64,000 nucleotides of DNA from Erythrobacteraceae bacterium CFH 75059 (GTDB lineage Bacteria; Pseudomonadota; Alphaproteobacteria; Sphingomonadales; Sphingomonadaceae), in assembly GCA_004331795.1 (NCBI GenBank), contig SJSR01000002.1:496001-560000 (forward strand), given 5' to 3'. This document shows, piece by piece, positions 1-8,565 of this stretch; position 1 is the first letter of the stretch, and each line of letters opens with the position of its first letter. The notes below the pieces were generated by a model. It was not told the origin of the DNA and did no database searches. It worked only from the letters and a program-made list of their open reading frames with translations. The translations under genes and the position numbers were made by a program.

Positions 1-438
1 ATCCGGCTCAGCGGTCGGGGCGAGGCGGGAGCCAACGGCGCGCCAGCCGGCGACCTCTACATCTTCCTGCATGTGAAACCCCATCCGGTGTTCGAGCGGG
101 CGGGCACCAACCTGCACACCCAGGTTCCGATCAGCTTCACCACCGCTGCCTTGGGCGGCGCTGTGGAATTGCCTGGCATGGATGGCGAGACGATCACGCT
201 CGACATTCCGGCCGGCATCCAGTCGGGGCGGCAGCTTCGCCGGCGCGGCGAGGGCATGCCGGTGCTGCAGGGGCGCGGGCGCGGCGACCTTGTCGTTGAG
301 GTTGTGGTGGAAACCCCCTCCCGGCTCACCCGCGAGCAGCGCGAGTTGCTGGAACGGTTCCGCGAGCTTGAGACCGGCGAAGAGTGTCCTCAGTCGCGCG
401 GGTTCGTGGATCGGCTCAAGGCGATGCTGGGCACCTGA
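1..438 (+). CDS. dnaJ: Chaperone DnaJ, C-terminal part (5' end outside window)
   Basis: DnaJ is the J-domain co-chaperone that delivers unfolded clients to DnaK and stimulates its ATPase in the cytoplasm. Reading frame 1 is open from the first base to the TGA at 436-438, about 145 residues. What is present is the second half of the C-terminal substrate-binding region: the stretch GDLYIFLHVKPHPVFERAG and the following PISFTTAALGG are typical of CTD-I/CTD-II of DnaJ. The J domain, Gly-rich linker and zinc-finger repeats must lie upstream of the window. Its last 49 bases overlap tail-to-tail with the patatin gene on the other strand. The family call is secure; DnaJ versus a paralogue such as CbpA cannot be settled without the zinc-finger part. 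Confidence 0.9.
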   Translation: MRLSGRGEAGANGAPAGDLYIFLHVKPHPVFERAGTNLHTQVPISFTTAALGGAVELPGMDGETITLDIPAGIQSGRQLRRRGEGMPVLQGRGRGDLVVEVVVETPSRLTREQRELLERFRELETGEECPQSRGFVDRLKAMLGT

Positions 439-2768
439 TCCGGCACGTCCGCCGAAGGGGCCGAAAGTGCGGCGACTTCCGCATGGAGCGTCGGCAGCAG
501 ATGGGCATCGGCGGTGAGCCGGCCCTGCTCCTCGTCGAGAATGGCGAGGAACGCAGCCTGCTTCAAAGCCCGCAGTCGGTCGGCCGGCAGGGGCGGATCG
601 GCGGTCGAGGCGAGCAGATCGACCATCCGTTCGGCCCCGTGCAGCCGGCCCCACAGATAGTCGTTCTCCCGGTAGGCGCGGCTGAAGAAGGCTCCGAAAT
701 TGTAGAACTCGATGCCCCGCAGCGTTGCCGGGGTGCCGCCCGCGCGGATCGACAACGCGTCCTCGGGCGAGATCCGGTCGATGCGGATCGGGTCGAATTC
801 CCAATAGAGGTCGCTGCGCATGACGGTGAACGTCGCCGCATCGTAGAACGGAAAGCCGAGATAGGTCAGCAGCATCCGGCGGCGCAGCGGTTTGGACAGC
901 GTCTCCAGCAGGGCGGAAAACATCTGCTCGGCCGCCGCGTCGGTTTCCGGCAGCAGCCGGTGCGCCGCAAAATGGCGCAGCACCGCGTCGGGATCGCGGA
1001 TCACCTCAGCGGCCAGCACCGGAAATTCCTGCCCGAGCACCTCGGGCGTGGCGCGATCTTCGTAGTGGGCGATGATCCGGTAGATCTCGGCATGCGCCCT
1101 TGCGGCTTCCTCTCCCAGCGCGAGCTGCGGTTCCCACTCGCGCGACAGCCGGCGGGCGAGCATCCGCATGCGCCGCAGCCGGAAGCCGAGGTCGTGCACG
1201 CGAAAGAACTGGATGCCCGCCGGCCCGCCGTAATCCGCCGGCAGGACGCCGCCGCCGATCTCCCGCTCGATCGCGGCGCGCAGCGCGTCTTCCACCTGCG
1301 GGAGATCCGCTCCCGCGGGCGGGGGCGCTGCCGCCGTCACAAGCTCTGCCAGGCGCCGGGCGATCGCGTCGGCCTTGGCGAGCGCGTAGGAGCGGAACGC
1401 GAACCCCGCCTGAGCGACGGCGGCTTCCTGTGCCTTGCGGCGCCAGGCGGCCAGACGCCGCGGCGTGGGACGATCGAGGAACAGGGTTCGCCCGAACAGC
1501 GCATCGACGGTCTGCTCCACCTGCGGGGTGAGCGTTCGCAGGGTGCGCAGCAGCGCCTCGGCCCGGCGCGACTGGTCGGCGATGGCGGCAAGGTCGTCCC
1601 GGATGGGCTGTTCGCGCGGAATGGTGGACAGCGACCCGAAGATGGCGCTGAAGAAGTTGGGTCCGCTTGCGCGGGCGCGCGCCTGCACGGGGCCGATGCG
1701 GTCGGGCCGCGGGTCGATGTAGACGAACCGGCGGTCCACCTCGCGCGGGGCCGGGCGGCCGGTGAGGCGCCCCATCGCCTGCCGGAACGGGGCGTTGATC
1801 AGCACCGAACCGTCGATCAGGGCAAGCGTGTTGCTGTCCGCTCTCGCCGCCCCGTCGGGCAGGAGCGCGTCCAGGAACCCGGCGCGTCCCGGCCAGGCGA
1901 TGTCTCTGCCGGCAAGCACCTGGTCGAGTTCGCCCGGGCGGAACACCGGAAACGCGCCGGGAAAGCTTGCGGTCGCGCGCGCGGCGAAGGCGAGGGCGGG
2001 GAGATCCGCCAGCGTTCCGCCAGCCGACGCGCCCACCACCGCGCGAAAGGCGATCGGCACCCGGTGCTCCCGCTCCTCCACCTGCGCCGGACTGTGCAGC
2101 CGGATCGGCACATGGTGGCCATGGAAGTCCGTGGCGGTGACCAGCAGGTCGAGCGGATAGCCGGGGGGCAGCAGCGGATTTTCCGGCGCGTTCGCCCGCA
2201 TGGCGGCAAGGGCGTCGAGGAGAAATCCGGAGAAAGCGGCGCCGGAAAATGGCGGCTGGAACCATCGGCCTCGCACCAGGCGGGAGATCTTGCCGGCGAC
2301 CTCGCTGCGCATCTCCGGGGCGACAGAGGCAGACACGGCCCCGCCCGGACGCCGCATCAGCCACCACACCAGCGGCTGCGCCCACAGCTTGCCGTACCGC
2401 CACAAGGGACGTGCGTCGGGGTCGGTCAGCCGCTCGCTGTCGGCGACGTCCAGCCACATGTCGGTCAGCGGCTCGAGCGATTGCCCGCTGTAGACCGCCT
2501 GGGCCAGAAACACCGCGTTGATGCCGCCCGCGCTCGCCCCGGTGAGAATGTCGGGCAGAACGCGCAACCGCAGGCCGGCACGCTCCTCCAGCAGGCGCAG
2601 GATCTCGGCGTAGACCGCGCATGTGCCTCGTGGCGAGGCGGCGTGACGCGCCCGGTCGCGGCTGGCGCGGGCGAGATGCCACAGCTCCTTGGTCACGCCA
2701 TGCATGTAGACGGCAAGACTGATCCCGCCGTAGCAGACCAGCGCCACCCGGAGATCCTTTTGCCGCAT
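390..2768 (-). CDS. Patatin-like phospholipase/acyl hydrolase, large two-part protein
   Basis: A 792-residue protein with an N-terminal patatin domain (Ser-Asp lipid acyl hydrolase). The oxyanion-type glycine loop YGGIS is at residues 13-17, the nucleophile elbow GASAG puts the catalytic serine at 79, and the DGS motif gives the catalytic aspartate at 319. The remaining roughly 450 residues have no motif I can name, but the length and layout fit the long patatin-related family that carries a C-terminal DUF3376-type region. No signal peptide is seen. I chose the ATG at 2768 because the patatin core begins there (MRQKDLRVAL); the frame stays open for 94 more codons upstream, but that part is low-complexity Arg/Pro/Ser text. 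Divergent from radA with a 68-base gap. The substrate is unknown. Confidence 0.85.
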   Translation of the reverse strand: MRQKDLRVALVCYGGISLAVYMHGVTKELWHLARASRDRARHAASPRGTCAVYAEILRLLEERAGLRLRVLPDILTGASAGGINAVFLAQAVYSGQSLEPLTDMWLDVADSERLTDPDARPLWRYGKLWAQPLVWWLMRRPGGAVSASVAPEMRSEVAGKISRLVRGRWFQPPFSGAAFSGFLLDALAAMRANAPENPLLPPGYPLDLLVTATDFHGHHVPIRLHSPAQVEEREHRVPIAFRAVVGASAGGTLADLPALAFAARATASFPGAFPVFRPGELDQVLAGRDIAWPGRAGFLDALLPDGAARADSNTLALIDGSVLINAPFRQAMGRLTGRPAPREVDRRFVYIDPRPDRIGPVQARARASGPNFFSAIFGSLSTIPREQPIRDDLAAIADQSRRAEALLRTLRTLTPQVEQTVDALFGRTLFLDRPTPRRLAAWRRKAQEAAVAQAGFAFRSYALAKADAIARRLAELVTAAAPPPAGADLPQVEDALRAAIEREIGGGVLPADYGGPAGIQFFRVHDLGFRLRRMRMLARRLSREWEPQLALGEEAARAHAEIYRIIAHYEDRATPEVLGQEFPVLAAEVIRDPDAVLRHFAAHRLLPETDAAAEQMFSALLETLSKPLRRRMLLTYLGFPFYDAATFTVMRSDLYWEFDPIRIDRISPEDALSIRAGGTPATLRGIEFYNFGAFFSRAYRENDYLWGRLHGAERMVDLLASTADPPLPADRLRALKQAAFLAILDEEQGRLTADAHLLPTLHAEVAALSAPSADVPDQVPSIALSRSTNPRD

Positions 2769-2836
2769 GCGCCGGTTAGACCAGCTTTCGCGCGAAGCGC
2801 AATTGCGTTCCGCAAATGTTCCGGATAGATCGCGGC

Positions 2837-4201
2837 ATGGGCAAGGCGAAGAAGCGGTATGTGTGTCAGGCCTGCGGCGCCGCGGCGTCGCGGTGGCAGG
2901 GACAGTGCGCCGACTGCGCGGAATGGAACACGCTGGTCGAGGATGCGCCGGTGACGGCGTTCGCGCAGAAGCACGACCTGTCGGGCGGCGGGCGGAAGAT
3001 CGCGTTTTCGTCGCTCGATGCGCCAAGCGCGCCGTTGCAGCGCATCGCAACTGGCCTCGCCGAGTTCGACCGGGCGACAGGGGGCGGCCTCGTGCCCGGC
3101 TCGGCGATCCTCATGGGCGGCGATCCGGGCGTGGGCAAGTCCACCCTGCTGCTGCAGGCGGCGGGCAGAATGGCGCAGGCAGGGCGCAGCGTCGCCTATG
3201 TCAGCGGGGAGGAGGCGGCGGCGCAGGTCCGGCTGCGGGCGGCACGTCTCGGCCTATCCGCCGCACCCGTGGGGCTGGCTTCCGCGACGAGCGTGCGCGA
3301 CATCCTCACGACGCTGGCGGAAGGGCCGGCACCCGACCTGCTGGTGATCGATTCGATCCAGACCATGCATTCTGACTTGATCGAGGGAGCGCCCGGCACG
3401 GTCAGCCAGGTGCGGGGGTGCGCCTTTGAGCTGATCCGCTTCGCCAAGGAGCGCGGCTGCGTCCTCGTTCTGGTCGGGCACGTCACGAAGGACGGAGCAA
3501 TCGCCGGGCCGCGCGTGCTCGAGCACATGGTGGATGTGGTGATGAGCTTCGAGGGCGAGCGAAGCCACCAGTTCCGCATCCTGCGCGCGCTCAAGAACCG
3601 GTTCGGCGCGGTGGACGAGATCGGCGTCTTCGCCATGGCCGGGGCGGGTCTGGAAGAGGTGCCGAACCCGTCCACCCTGTTCCTGAGCGGGCGCGATCAG
3701 CCGCTGGCCGGGTCGGTGGTGTTTCCCGCGCTCGAAGGCACCCGCCCGGTGCTGGTCGAAATCCAGGCGCTGATCGTCCGTCTTCAGTCCGGCGCGACCC
3801 CTCGCCGGGCCGTGGTCGGATGGGATGGCGGCCGGCTGGCGATGCTGCTGGCGGTGCTGGAGTCCCGCTGCGGGCTGAGCTTCTCGAGCGCCGAGGTGTA
3901 TCTGAACGTCGCCGGAGGGTACCGGCTGAACGACCCGGGGGCGGATCTCGCTGTTGCCGCGGCTCTTGTGTCCGCGCTCGCCGACCGGGAGATGGATCCC
4001 AAGCATGTGTGGCTGGGCGAAGTGTCGCTGGCCGGCGAGATCAGGCCGGTGGCGCACGGTCCGCTGCGCCTCAAGGAAGCGGCCAAGCTCGGCTTCACCG
4101 TCGCTGCCGGCCCGGCCGGCCTCGGCCCGCCGCAAGGGCTCGCCTATCATCCGATGGAGCGCCTCGGCAATCTCGTTGACCGGGTCATCGGCGGGGTCTA
4201 G
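2837..4201 (+). CDS. radA: DNA repair protein RadA
   Basis: RadA/Sms is a RecA-like ATPase and DnaB-type helicase that helps process recombination intermediates and stalled forks. The 454-residue protein shows the expected order: an N-terminal four-cysteine zinc finger (C10, C13, C24, C27), a Walker A motif GGDPGVGKS at 94-102, the RadA signature KNRFG at 253-257, and a C-terminal Lon-protease-like domain. The start at 2837 (MGKAKKRYVC) places the zinc finger where it belongs; seven upstream in-frame codons are not needed. It is the first gene of a co-directional group with cvpA, a NifU-like gene and alr, with 18 bases to cvpA. Confidence 0.96.
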   Translation: MGKAKKRYVCQACGAAASRWQGQCADCAEWNTLVEDAPVTAFAQKHDLSGGGRKIAFSSLDAPSAPLQRIATGLAEFDRATGGGLVPGSAILMGGDPGVGKSTLLLQAAGRMAQAGRSVAYVSGEEAAAQVRLRAARLGLSAAPVGLASATSVRDILTTLAEGPAPDLLVIDSIQTMHSDLIEGAPGTVSQVRGCAFELIRFAKERGCVLVLVGHVTKDGAIAGPRVLEHMVDVVMSFEGERSHQFRILRALKNRFGAVDEIGVFAMAGAGLEEVPNPSTLFLSGRDQPLAGSVVFPALEGTRPVLVEIQALIVRLQSGATPRRAVVGWDGGRLAMLLAVLESRCGLSFSSAEVYLNVAGGYRLNDPGADLAVAAALVSALADREMDPKHVWLGEVSLAGEIRPVAHGPLRLKEAAKLGFTVAAGPAGLGPPQGLAYHPMERLGNLVDRVIGGV

Positions 4202-4219
4202 GTCCGCGCAGGCAGGCGT

Positions 4220-4759
4220 ATGACAGGGTTCGACTACATCGTGTTGCTCGTCGTCGGCGTGGCGGCGATCGGCGGCTTCATGCGTGGCTTCGTGCAGGAG
4301 GTGCTGTCCCTGCTGGCCTGGGTCGCGGGCATCATGGCCATCCGGCTTTTCCACACCGCGCTGGCGCAATGGCTGGCGGAGCGCATCGGCGAGGGCACGA
4401 GCACCGAGGTGCTGGCGTTCGTCCTTCTGCTGCTGGTGCCGTATGCCCTCATCCAGCTGCTCGCGCGCAGGGTCGGCAGCGCGTCGCGTCGGTCGGTGCT
4501 CGGCCCGGTCGACCGGGCGCTCGGCTTCGGGTTCGGCATGGTCAAGGGCGTGGTCGTCGTGATCGTGGGCTTCTCCATGCTCGTGCTTGCCTATGACACC
4601 ATCTGGGGCGTCGGGGGACGACCGGCATGGATGGTTCAGGCGCGCACCTACAGTTTCATCGACGCCGGATCGCGCGCCTTCGTGGAGATGATTGCCGAGC
4701 GTCGTGACGAATACCTCCAGGGGCAGCAGGATCAGCCTGCCACCACTGATGCCGCCTGA
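4220..4759 (+). CDS. cvpA: CvpA family inner-membrane protein
   Basis: A 179-residue membrane protein of the CvpA family, named for its role in colicin V production in Escherichia coli; its wider role is in envelope homeostasis and is not well defined. Hydrophobic segments lie near residues 5-20, 27-45, 64-82 and 104-124. The Gly-Phe-rich N-terminus (GGFMRGFVQEVLSLLAWV) is the family signature. The C-terminal 40 residues are polar and acidic. Its last 11 bases overlap the start of the next gene, which suggests translational coupling. Confidence 0.9.
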   Translation: MTGFDYIVLLVVGVAAIGGFMRGFVQEVLSLLAWVAGIMAIRLFHTALAQWLAERIGEGTSTEVLAFVLLLLVPYALIQLLARRVGSASRRSVLGPVDRALGFGFGMVKGVVVVIVGFSMLVLAYDTIWGVGGRPAWMVQARTYSFIDAGSRAFVEMIAERRDEYLQGQQDQPATTDAA

Positions 4760-5228
4760 CAACGTGGGCGGTGCTGTACGCGGCGGCGCGACGACCCTCT
4801 ACACGCCCGCCGTGCTGGCGCTTGCGGCCGAGCTTTCGCGTTTTCCGCCGCAGGCCGATCACCCTCTCAGGGTGGACGTGCGCTCGAGGGTCTGCGGCAG
4901 CAGGATCGTGATGACCGGGACGCTCGACAGCGACCTTCGCATTGCGGACGTCGGCGTCGCTGTCTCGGCCTGCGCCGTCGGTCAGGCTGCAACCGCGCTC
5001 CTCGTCAGGTCGGTGACCGGGTGTGATGCTGGCGATCTCGCCAAGGCGCGCGAGGCGCTGACGCAGTTCCTGTCCGGGACCGCGGGCAATGCCGGCTGGC
5101 CGGGCATGGATCTGCTGGCGGCCGTCTCCAGACACGCCGGCAGGCACGCGGCGGTGCTGCTCCCCTGGGATGCCGCCCTCGCGCTTGTGGAGCAGGGCGC
5201 CACCGCCCGTCGGGCAGCCCGGTCCTGA
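4749..5228 (+). CDS. NifU-like iron-sulfur cluster assembly scaffold protein
   Basis: A 159-residue protein resembling the NifU N-terminal/IscU-fold scaffold proteins. These hold nascent Fe-S clusters on conserved cysteines. Cysteines occur in SRVCGS, in SACAVGQA and in TGCDAGD, matching the three-cysteine spacing of the family. The ATG at 4749 overlaps cvpA by 11 bases; the frame is open further upstream inside cvpA but homology starts near TTLYTPAVLALAAEL. The TGA stop shares one base with the alr ATG. The gene follows radA-cvpA and precedes alr, so it is probably co-transcribed with them. The fold assignment is from pattern memory; its role in cluster assembly is inferred. Confidence 0.75.
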   Translation: MPPDNVGGAVRGGATTLYTPAVLALAAELSRFPPQADHPLRVDVRSRVCGSRIVMTGTLDSDLRIADVGVAVSACAVGQAATALLVRSVTGCDAGDLAKAREALTQFLSGTAGNAGWPGMDLLAAVSRHAGRHAAVLLPWDAALALVEQGATARRAARS

Positions 5229-6325
5229 TGCCGCTCGAAGGGGGGCATCCCACACTGCTGATCGATGCGCAGGCGCTGGCAGCGAACTGGCGCACCATGG
5301 CGCGCATGGCTCCGTCGGCCGAGGTGGCCGCGGCGGTCAAGGCGGATTGCTACGGTCTCGGGGTCGATGCATGCGTGCCGCACCTCGTCGCGGCCGGAGC
5401 CCGGCACTTCCTGGTGGCGCACTGGTTGGAGGTGGAGGACGTGGCCCGTCATGTGCCGCCGGCGCGGATCAGCGTGCTGCACGGCCCCGTCTGTGCGGCC
5501 GACGTGGCGATAGCCCGGCGGACGGGAGCGCGGCCGGTTATCAATTCTCTGGCCCAGGCGCAGCGCTGGGTGCAGGCGGGCGGCGGTCCCTGCGACCTCA
5601 TGATCGACACGGGGATCAACCGCCTCGGACTGCGGCCTGACGAGGTGCGCGATCCGGTTGTCGGGCAGCTCGACATCGAGGTGCTGATGTCGCATCTCGC
5701 CTGCGCCGACGAGGACAGCCCCCGCAACGCGCAGCAGCAGTCGCTGTTCACGGCGCTTCTCAGCGCGGTGGCGCACCGCCGTGCCAGCCTGGCCAATTCG
5801 GCCGGCGTCGCTCTGGGCGCCTCCTACCACCTGGACGTGGTGCGTCCGGGGCTGGCGCTTTACGGCGGCGTGCCGCGCCGGGAACTGGCGGGGCGGATTG
5901 CGCCGGTGGCGACGCTCGCCGCCCCGCTCGTCCAGCGGCGCCGGGTGCGGCAGGGCGAGGGGGTCGGCTACAACGGCACCTTTGCCGCACCCCGTGACAT
6001 GGACATCGGCATCGTCTCCCTCGGCTATGCCGATGGCCTTTTGCGTGTCTGGGGTGGGAGCGGGGCATTGCACTTCGACGGGCGGGAACTGGCCATGGTC
6101 GGCCGGATCTCGATGGACATGCTGGCCGTCGACCTGACCTGCGCGCCCGATGCGCGCGAAGGGGATCTTCTCACGCTGGCTCACGACGTTCCCGCGGCCG
6201 CACACGCGACCGGTCTTTCGCAGTACGAGGTGCTCACGACACTGGGCCGGCGCATGCCGCGGCGCACGGTGCGGGGGTCCGGTTGCACCGCGGGACCGGC
6301 CGGTGCTAATGCTGCGCAGCAATAA
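5228..6325 (+). CDS. alr: Alanine racemase
   Basis: Interconverts L- and D-alanine with pyridoxal phosphate, supplying D-Ala for peptidoglycan. The 365-residue protein has the PLP-lysine motif AAVKADCYGLG near residues 35-45 and the second catalytic base tyrosine in GVGYNGTFAAPRDMDIG, followed by the usual C-terminal domain (RISMDMLAVDLT). The length is typical. The start codon overlaps the preceding stop as TGATG, so it is likely translationally coupled to the scaffold gene. The penultimate PLP-motif residues (DCYGLG) differ slightly from the common DAYGHG form but keep the lysine and tyrosine. Confidence 0.95.
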   Translation: MPLEGGHPTLLIDAQALAANWRTMARMAPSAEVAAAVKADCYGLGVDACVPHLVAAGARHFLVAHWLEVEDVARHVPPARISVLHGPVCAADVAIARRTGARPVINSLAQAQRWVQAGGGPCDLMIDTGINRLGLRPDEVRDPVVGQLDIEVLMSHLACADEDSPRNAQQQSLFTALLSAVAHRRASLANSAGVALGASYHLDVVRPGLALYGGVPRRELAGRIAPVATLAAPLVQRRRVRQGEGVGYNGTFAAPRDMDIGIVSLGYADGLLRVWGGSGALHFDGRELAMVGRISMDMLAVDLTCAPDAREGDLLTLAHDVPAAAHATGLSQYEVLTTLGRRMPRRTVRGSGCTAGPAGANAAQQ

Positions 6326-6346
6326 GCGCGAAGGAAGGATGCTGCG

Positions 6347-6937
6347 GTGGCGAAGCGTCAGGCGGGCGACGGCCCGGTCATCATCAAGAAATACGCCAAC
6401 CGGCGCCTCTACAACACCGGGTCTTCCACCTACATCACGCTCGACGATCTGGCCACGATGGTCCGGCAGAATGTCGACTTCAAAGTGGTCGACGCGAAGA
6501 CCGGCGACGATCTGACCCACGCCATCCTGACGCAGATCATCATGGAAAAGGAGGCCGGTCAGGGCGAGCCGATGCTGTCCGTGCCGTTCCTGCGTGAACT
6601 CATCGCGATGTATGGCCACTCGGTGCAGGCGCTCATGCCGGCCTATCTGACCACCATGATGCAGCAGTTCCGCGAGAACCAGGAGAAGCTCGGCGAGGCG
6701 TTCGGCATGGGACAGGGAGCGGCCGCCCTGGCCAAGATGACCGAAACGAACCTCGCCATGATGCGCGCCGCAGGCCGCGCCTTCATGCCGCCGCTCGGGG
6801 GTGCCGCCGGCAGCACCGGCGCCGGCAAGGCGCCGGCGTCCCCGAAAGCGGAGCCGCCCTCGCGGGACGACGATCTCGCCGCGCTCAAGGCGCAGCTGGC
6901 GAGCATGCAGAAGCGGCTTGACGAACTGGACCGGTGA
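6347..6937 (+). CDS. phaR: Polyhydroxyalkanoate synthesis regulator PhaR
   Basis: A 196-residue PhaR-type regulator. In alphaproteobacteria these proteins bind PHA granules and DNA and repress phasin genes and PHA metabolism. The N-terminal DNA-binding domain reads IIKKYANRRLYNTGSSTYIT, a highly characteristic stretch, and is followed by the PHB-accumulation regulatory domain (THAILTQIIMEKE, FLRELIAMYG). The C-terminal 60 residues are Ala/Pro-rich, ending in a short coiled-coil-like helix. The start is a GTG at 6347. No PHA synthase, reductase, thiolase or phasin gene lies in this window, so the regulator is separate from its expected targets. Confidence 0.92.
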   Translation: MAKRQAGDGPVIIKKYANRRLYNTGSSTYITLDDLATMVRQNVDFKVVDAKTGDDLTHAILTQIIMEKEAGQGEPMLSVPFLRELIAMYGHSVQALMPAYLTTMMQQFRENQEKLGEAFGMGQGAAALAKMTETNLAMMRAAGRAFMPPLGGAAGSTGAGKAPASPKAEPPSRDDDLAALKAQLASMQKRLDELDR

Positions 6938-6974
6938 GCGGCTTACCGGCTTTTCCCTCTTTCCAGGATTTCGC

Positions 6975-8519
6975 GTGGCTCAGATCCGACATGCGCTAGG
7001 CATCAAGCGCGCCGACAACTTCGCCCAGTGGTATCAGGAGGTCATCTCCGCCGCGGACCTCGCCGAGGATTCCGGCGTGCGGGGATGCATGGTCATCAAG
7101 CCGTGGGGCTACGGCATCTGGGAGCGGATTCAGCAGCTGCTGGACCGCCGCATCCGGGCCGAAGGGCATGACAACGCCTATTTCCCCTTGTTCATCCCCC
7201 TGTCCAATTTCGAGCGCGAGGCCGAGCATGTCGACGGGTTCGCCAAGGAAATGGCCGTCGTCACCCACCACCGCCTGATCGCCGACGGCAGCGGACGGCT
7301 CATCCCCGACCCGGACGCGCGTCTCGAGGAGCCGCTGGTGGTGCGGCCCACATCCGAGACGATCATCGGCGACGCCATGGCGCGGTGGGTGCAGAGCTGG
7401 CGCGACCTGCCGCTCAAGCTGAACCAGTGGGCCAACGTGGTGCGATGGGAGATGCGCACACGCATGTTCCTGCGCACGTCCGAGTTCCTCTGGCAGGAAG
7501 GTCACACCGCCCATGCCGACGCGGCGGAGGCAAAGGCGCACACGCTGCGCATGCTGGAGGTCTACCGCGCCTGTGCCGAGGACGATCTCGCCTTGCCGGT
7601 CATCGCCGGTCAGAAGCCGGAGAACGAGCGGTTCCCCGGCGCTGTCGAGACGTGGTCGATCGAAGCCATGATGCAGGACGGCAAGGCGTTGCAGGCCGGC
7701 ACCTCGCACTATCTCGGCACCAATTTCGCCGAGGCGGCGGGGATCCGCTTCCAGAACCGCGAGGGACAGCAGGCGCTGTGCCACACGACCAGCTGGGGCG
7801 TGTCCACCCGCATGATCGGCGGGATCATCATGACGCATGGCGACGATGACGGCCTGCGCGTGCCGCCCCGCATCGCACCATGGCAGGTCGTGATCCTGCC
7901 GATGCTGCGCGAACGCGAGGACGACGACGCGCTGCTCCGGTACTGCGAAACCCTGCGGCAAAGCCTTGCGGGCGCCTGCGCGCTGGGCGAGCCGCTGCGC
8001 GTGCTGCTGGACGCGAAGCCCGGCAAGGCTGCGGCCAAGCGCTGGGACTGGGTGCGCAAAGGCGCGCCGGTCATTCTCGAGGTGGGACAGCGCGACCGCG
8101 AGAGCGGTGTCGTCACCCTGATCCGCCGGGACAGGCTGTGGGACGCCGGCACCGGCAAGCTGGAGACGGCGGTGCTGCCTCTCGACGGGGCCGGCGACAA
8201 GCTGCCTCTCCTGCTCGATGAGATCCAGCAAGGCCTGTTCGCGGATGCGCGGCAGCGGCGGGACAGCCACATCCGCCGCGACATCGCTACCTTCGACGCG
8301 CTTGCGCAGGCCTTCGCCGGTGACGATGCGGTGGCAGGCTGGGCCGAGGTGCAGTGGGCGCGCCCGACGGGTGACGAGCTTGCGGGCGTGGTCGAGCGGC
8401 TCAAGGCGATGCGCCTGACCTTCCGCAACGTGGACATGACGGCGGCACCGGCGGATGGCGTGTGCCTGTTCACCGGTGCCCCAGCGGTCGAGCGGATCCT
8501 CGTCGCCAAGGCCTACTGA
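6975..8519 (+). CDS. proS: Prolyl-tRNA synthetase (short, no editing insertion)
   Basis: Class II aminoacyl-tRNA synthetase charging tRNA-Pro. The 514-residue protein has class II motif 2 (RWEMRTRMFLRTSEFLWQEGHT) and motif 3 region (GVSTRMIGGIIMTHGDDDG), then an anticodon-binding domain and a C-terminal segment. It lacks the large editing insertion of the E. coli-type enzyme and looks like the archaeal/eukaryotic-like type that sphingomonads also use. I set the start at a GTG at 6975, seven bases after a CCAGGA ribosome-binding sequence, because homology begins at VAQIRHALGIKRADNF; the longer open frame upstream is a shadow of phaR. Confidence 0.93.
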   Translation: MAQIRHALGIKRADNFAQWYQEVISAADLAEDSGVRGCMVIKPWGYGIWERIQQLLDRRIRAEGHDNAYFPLFIPLSNFEREAEHVDGFAKEMAVVTHHRLIADGSGRLIPDPDARLEEPLVVRPTSETIIGDAMARWVQSWRDLPLKLNQWANVVRWEMRTRMFLRTSEFLWQEGHTAHADAAEAKAHTLRMLEVYRACAEDDLALPVIAGQKPENERFPGAVETWSIEAMMQDGKALQAGTSHYLGTNFAEAAGIRFQNREGQQALCHTTSWGVSTRMIGGIIMTHGDDDGLRVPPRIAPWQVVILPMLREREDDDALLRYCETLRQSLAGACALGEPLRVLLDAKPGKAAAKRWDWVRKGAPVILEVGQRDRESGVVTLIRRDRLWDAGTGKLETAVLPLDGAGDKLPLLLDEIQQGLFADARQRRDSHIRRDIATFDALAQAFAGDDAVAGWAEVQWARPTGDELAGVVERLKAMRLTFRNVDMTAAPADGVCLFTGAPAVERILVAKAY

Positions 8520-8565
8520 CCGGCAACGCCTTGCCTTGAGGAGCGATGTGCGGGACAAGACCTGC

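Noticed and set aside
384-2828. 814-residue plus-strand open frame
   Set aside because: It is antisense to the patatin gene, is Gly/Arg/His-rich without any motif, and is a frame shadow of GC-rich DNA.
3254-4762. 502-residue minus-strand frame over radA and cvpA
   Set aside because: His/Asp/Ala-rich shadow with no family; radA and cvpA on the other strand are certain.
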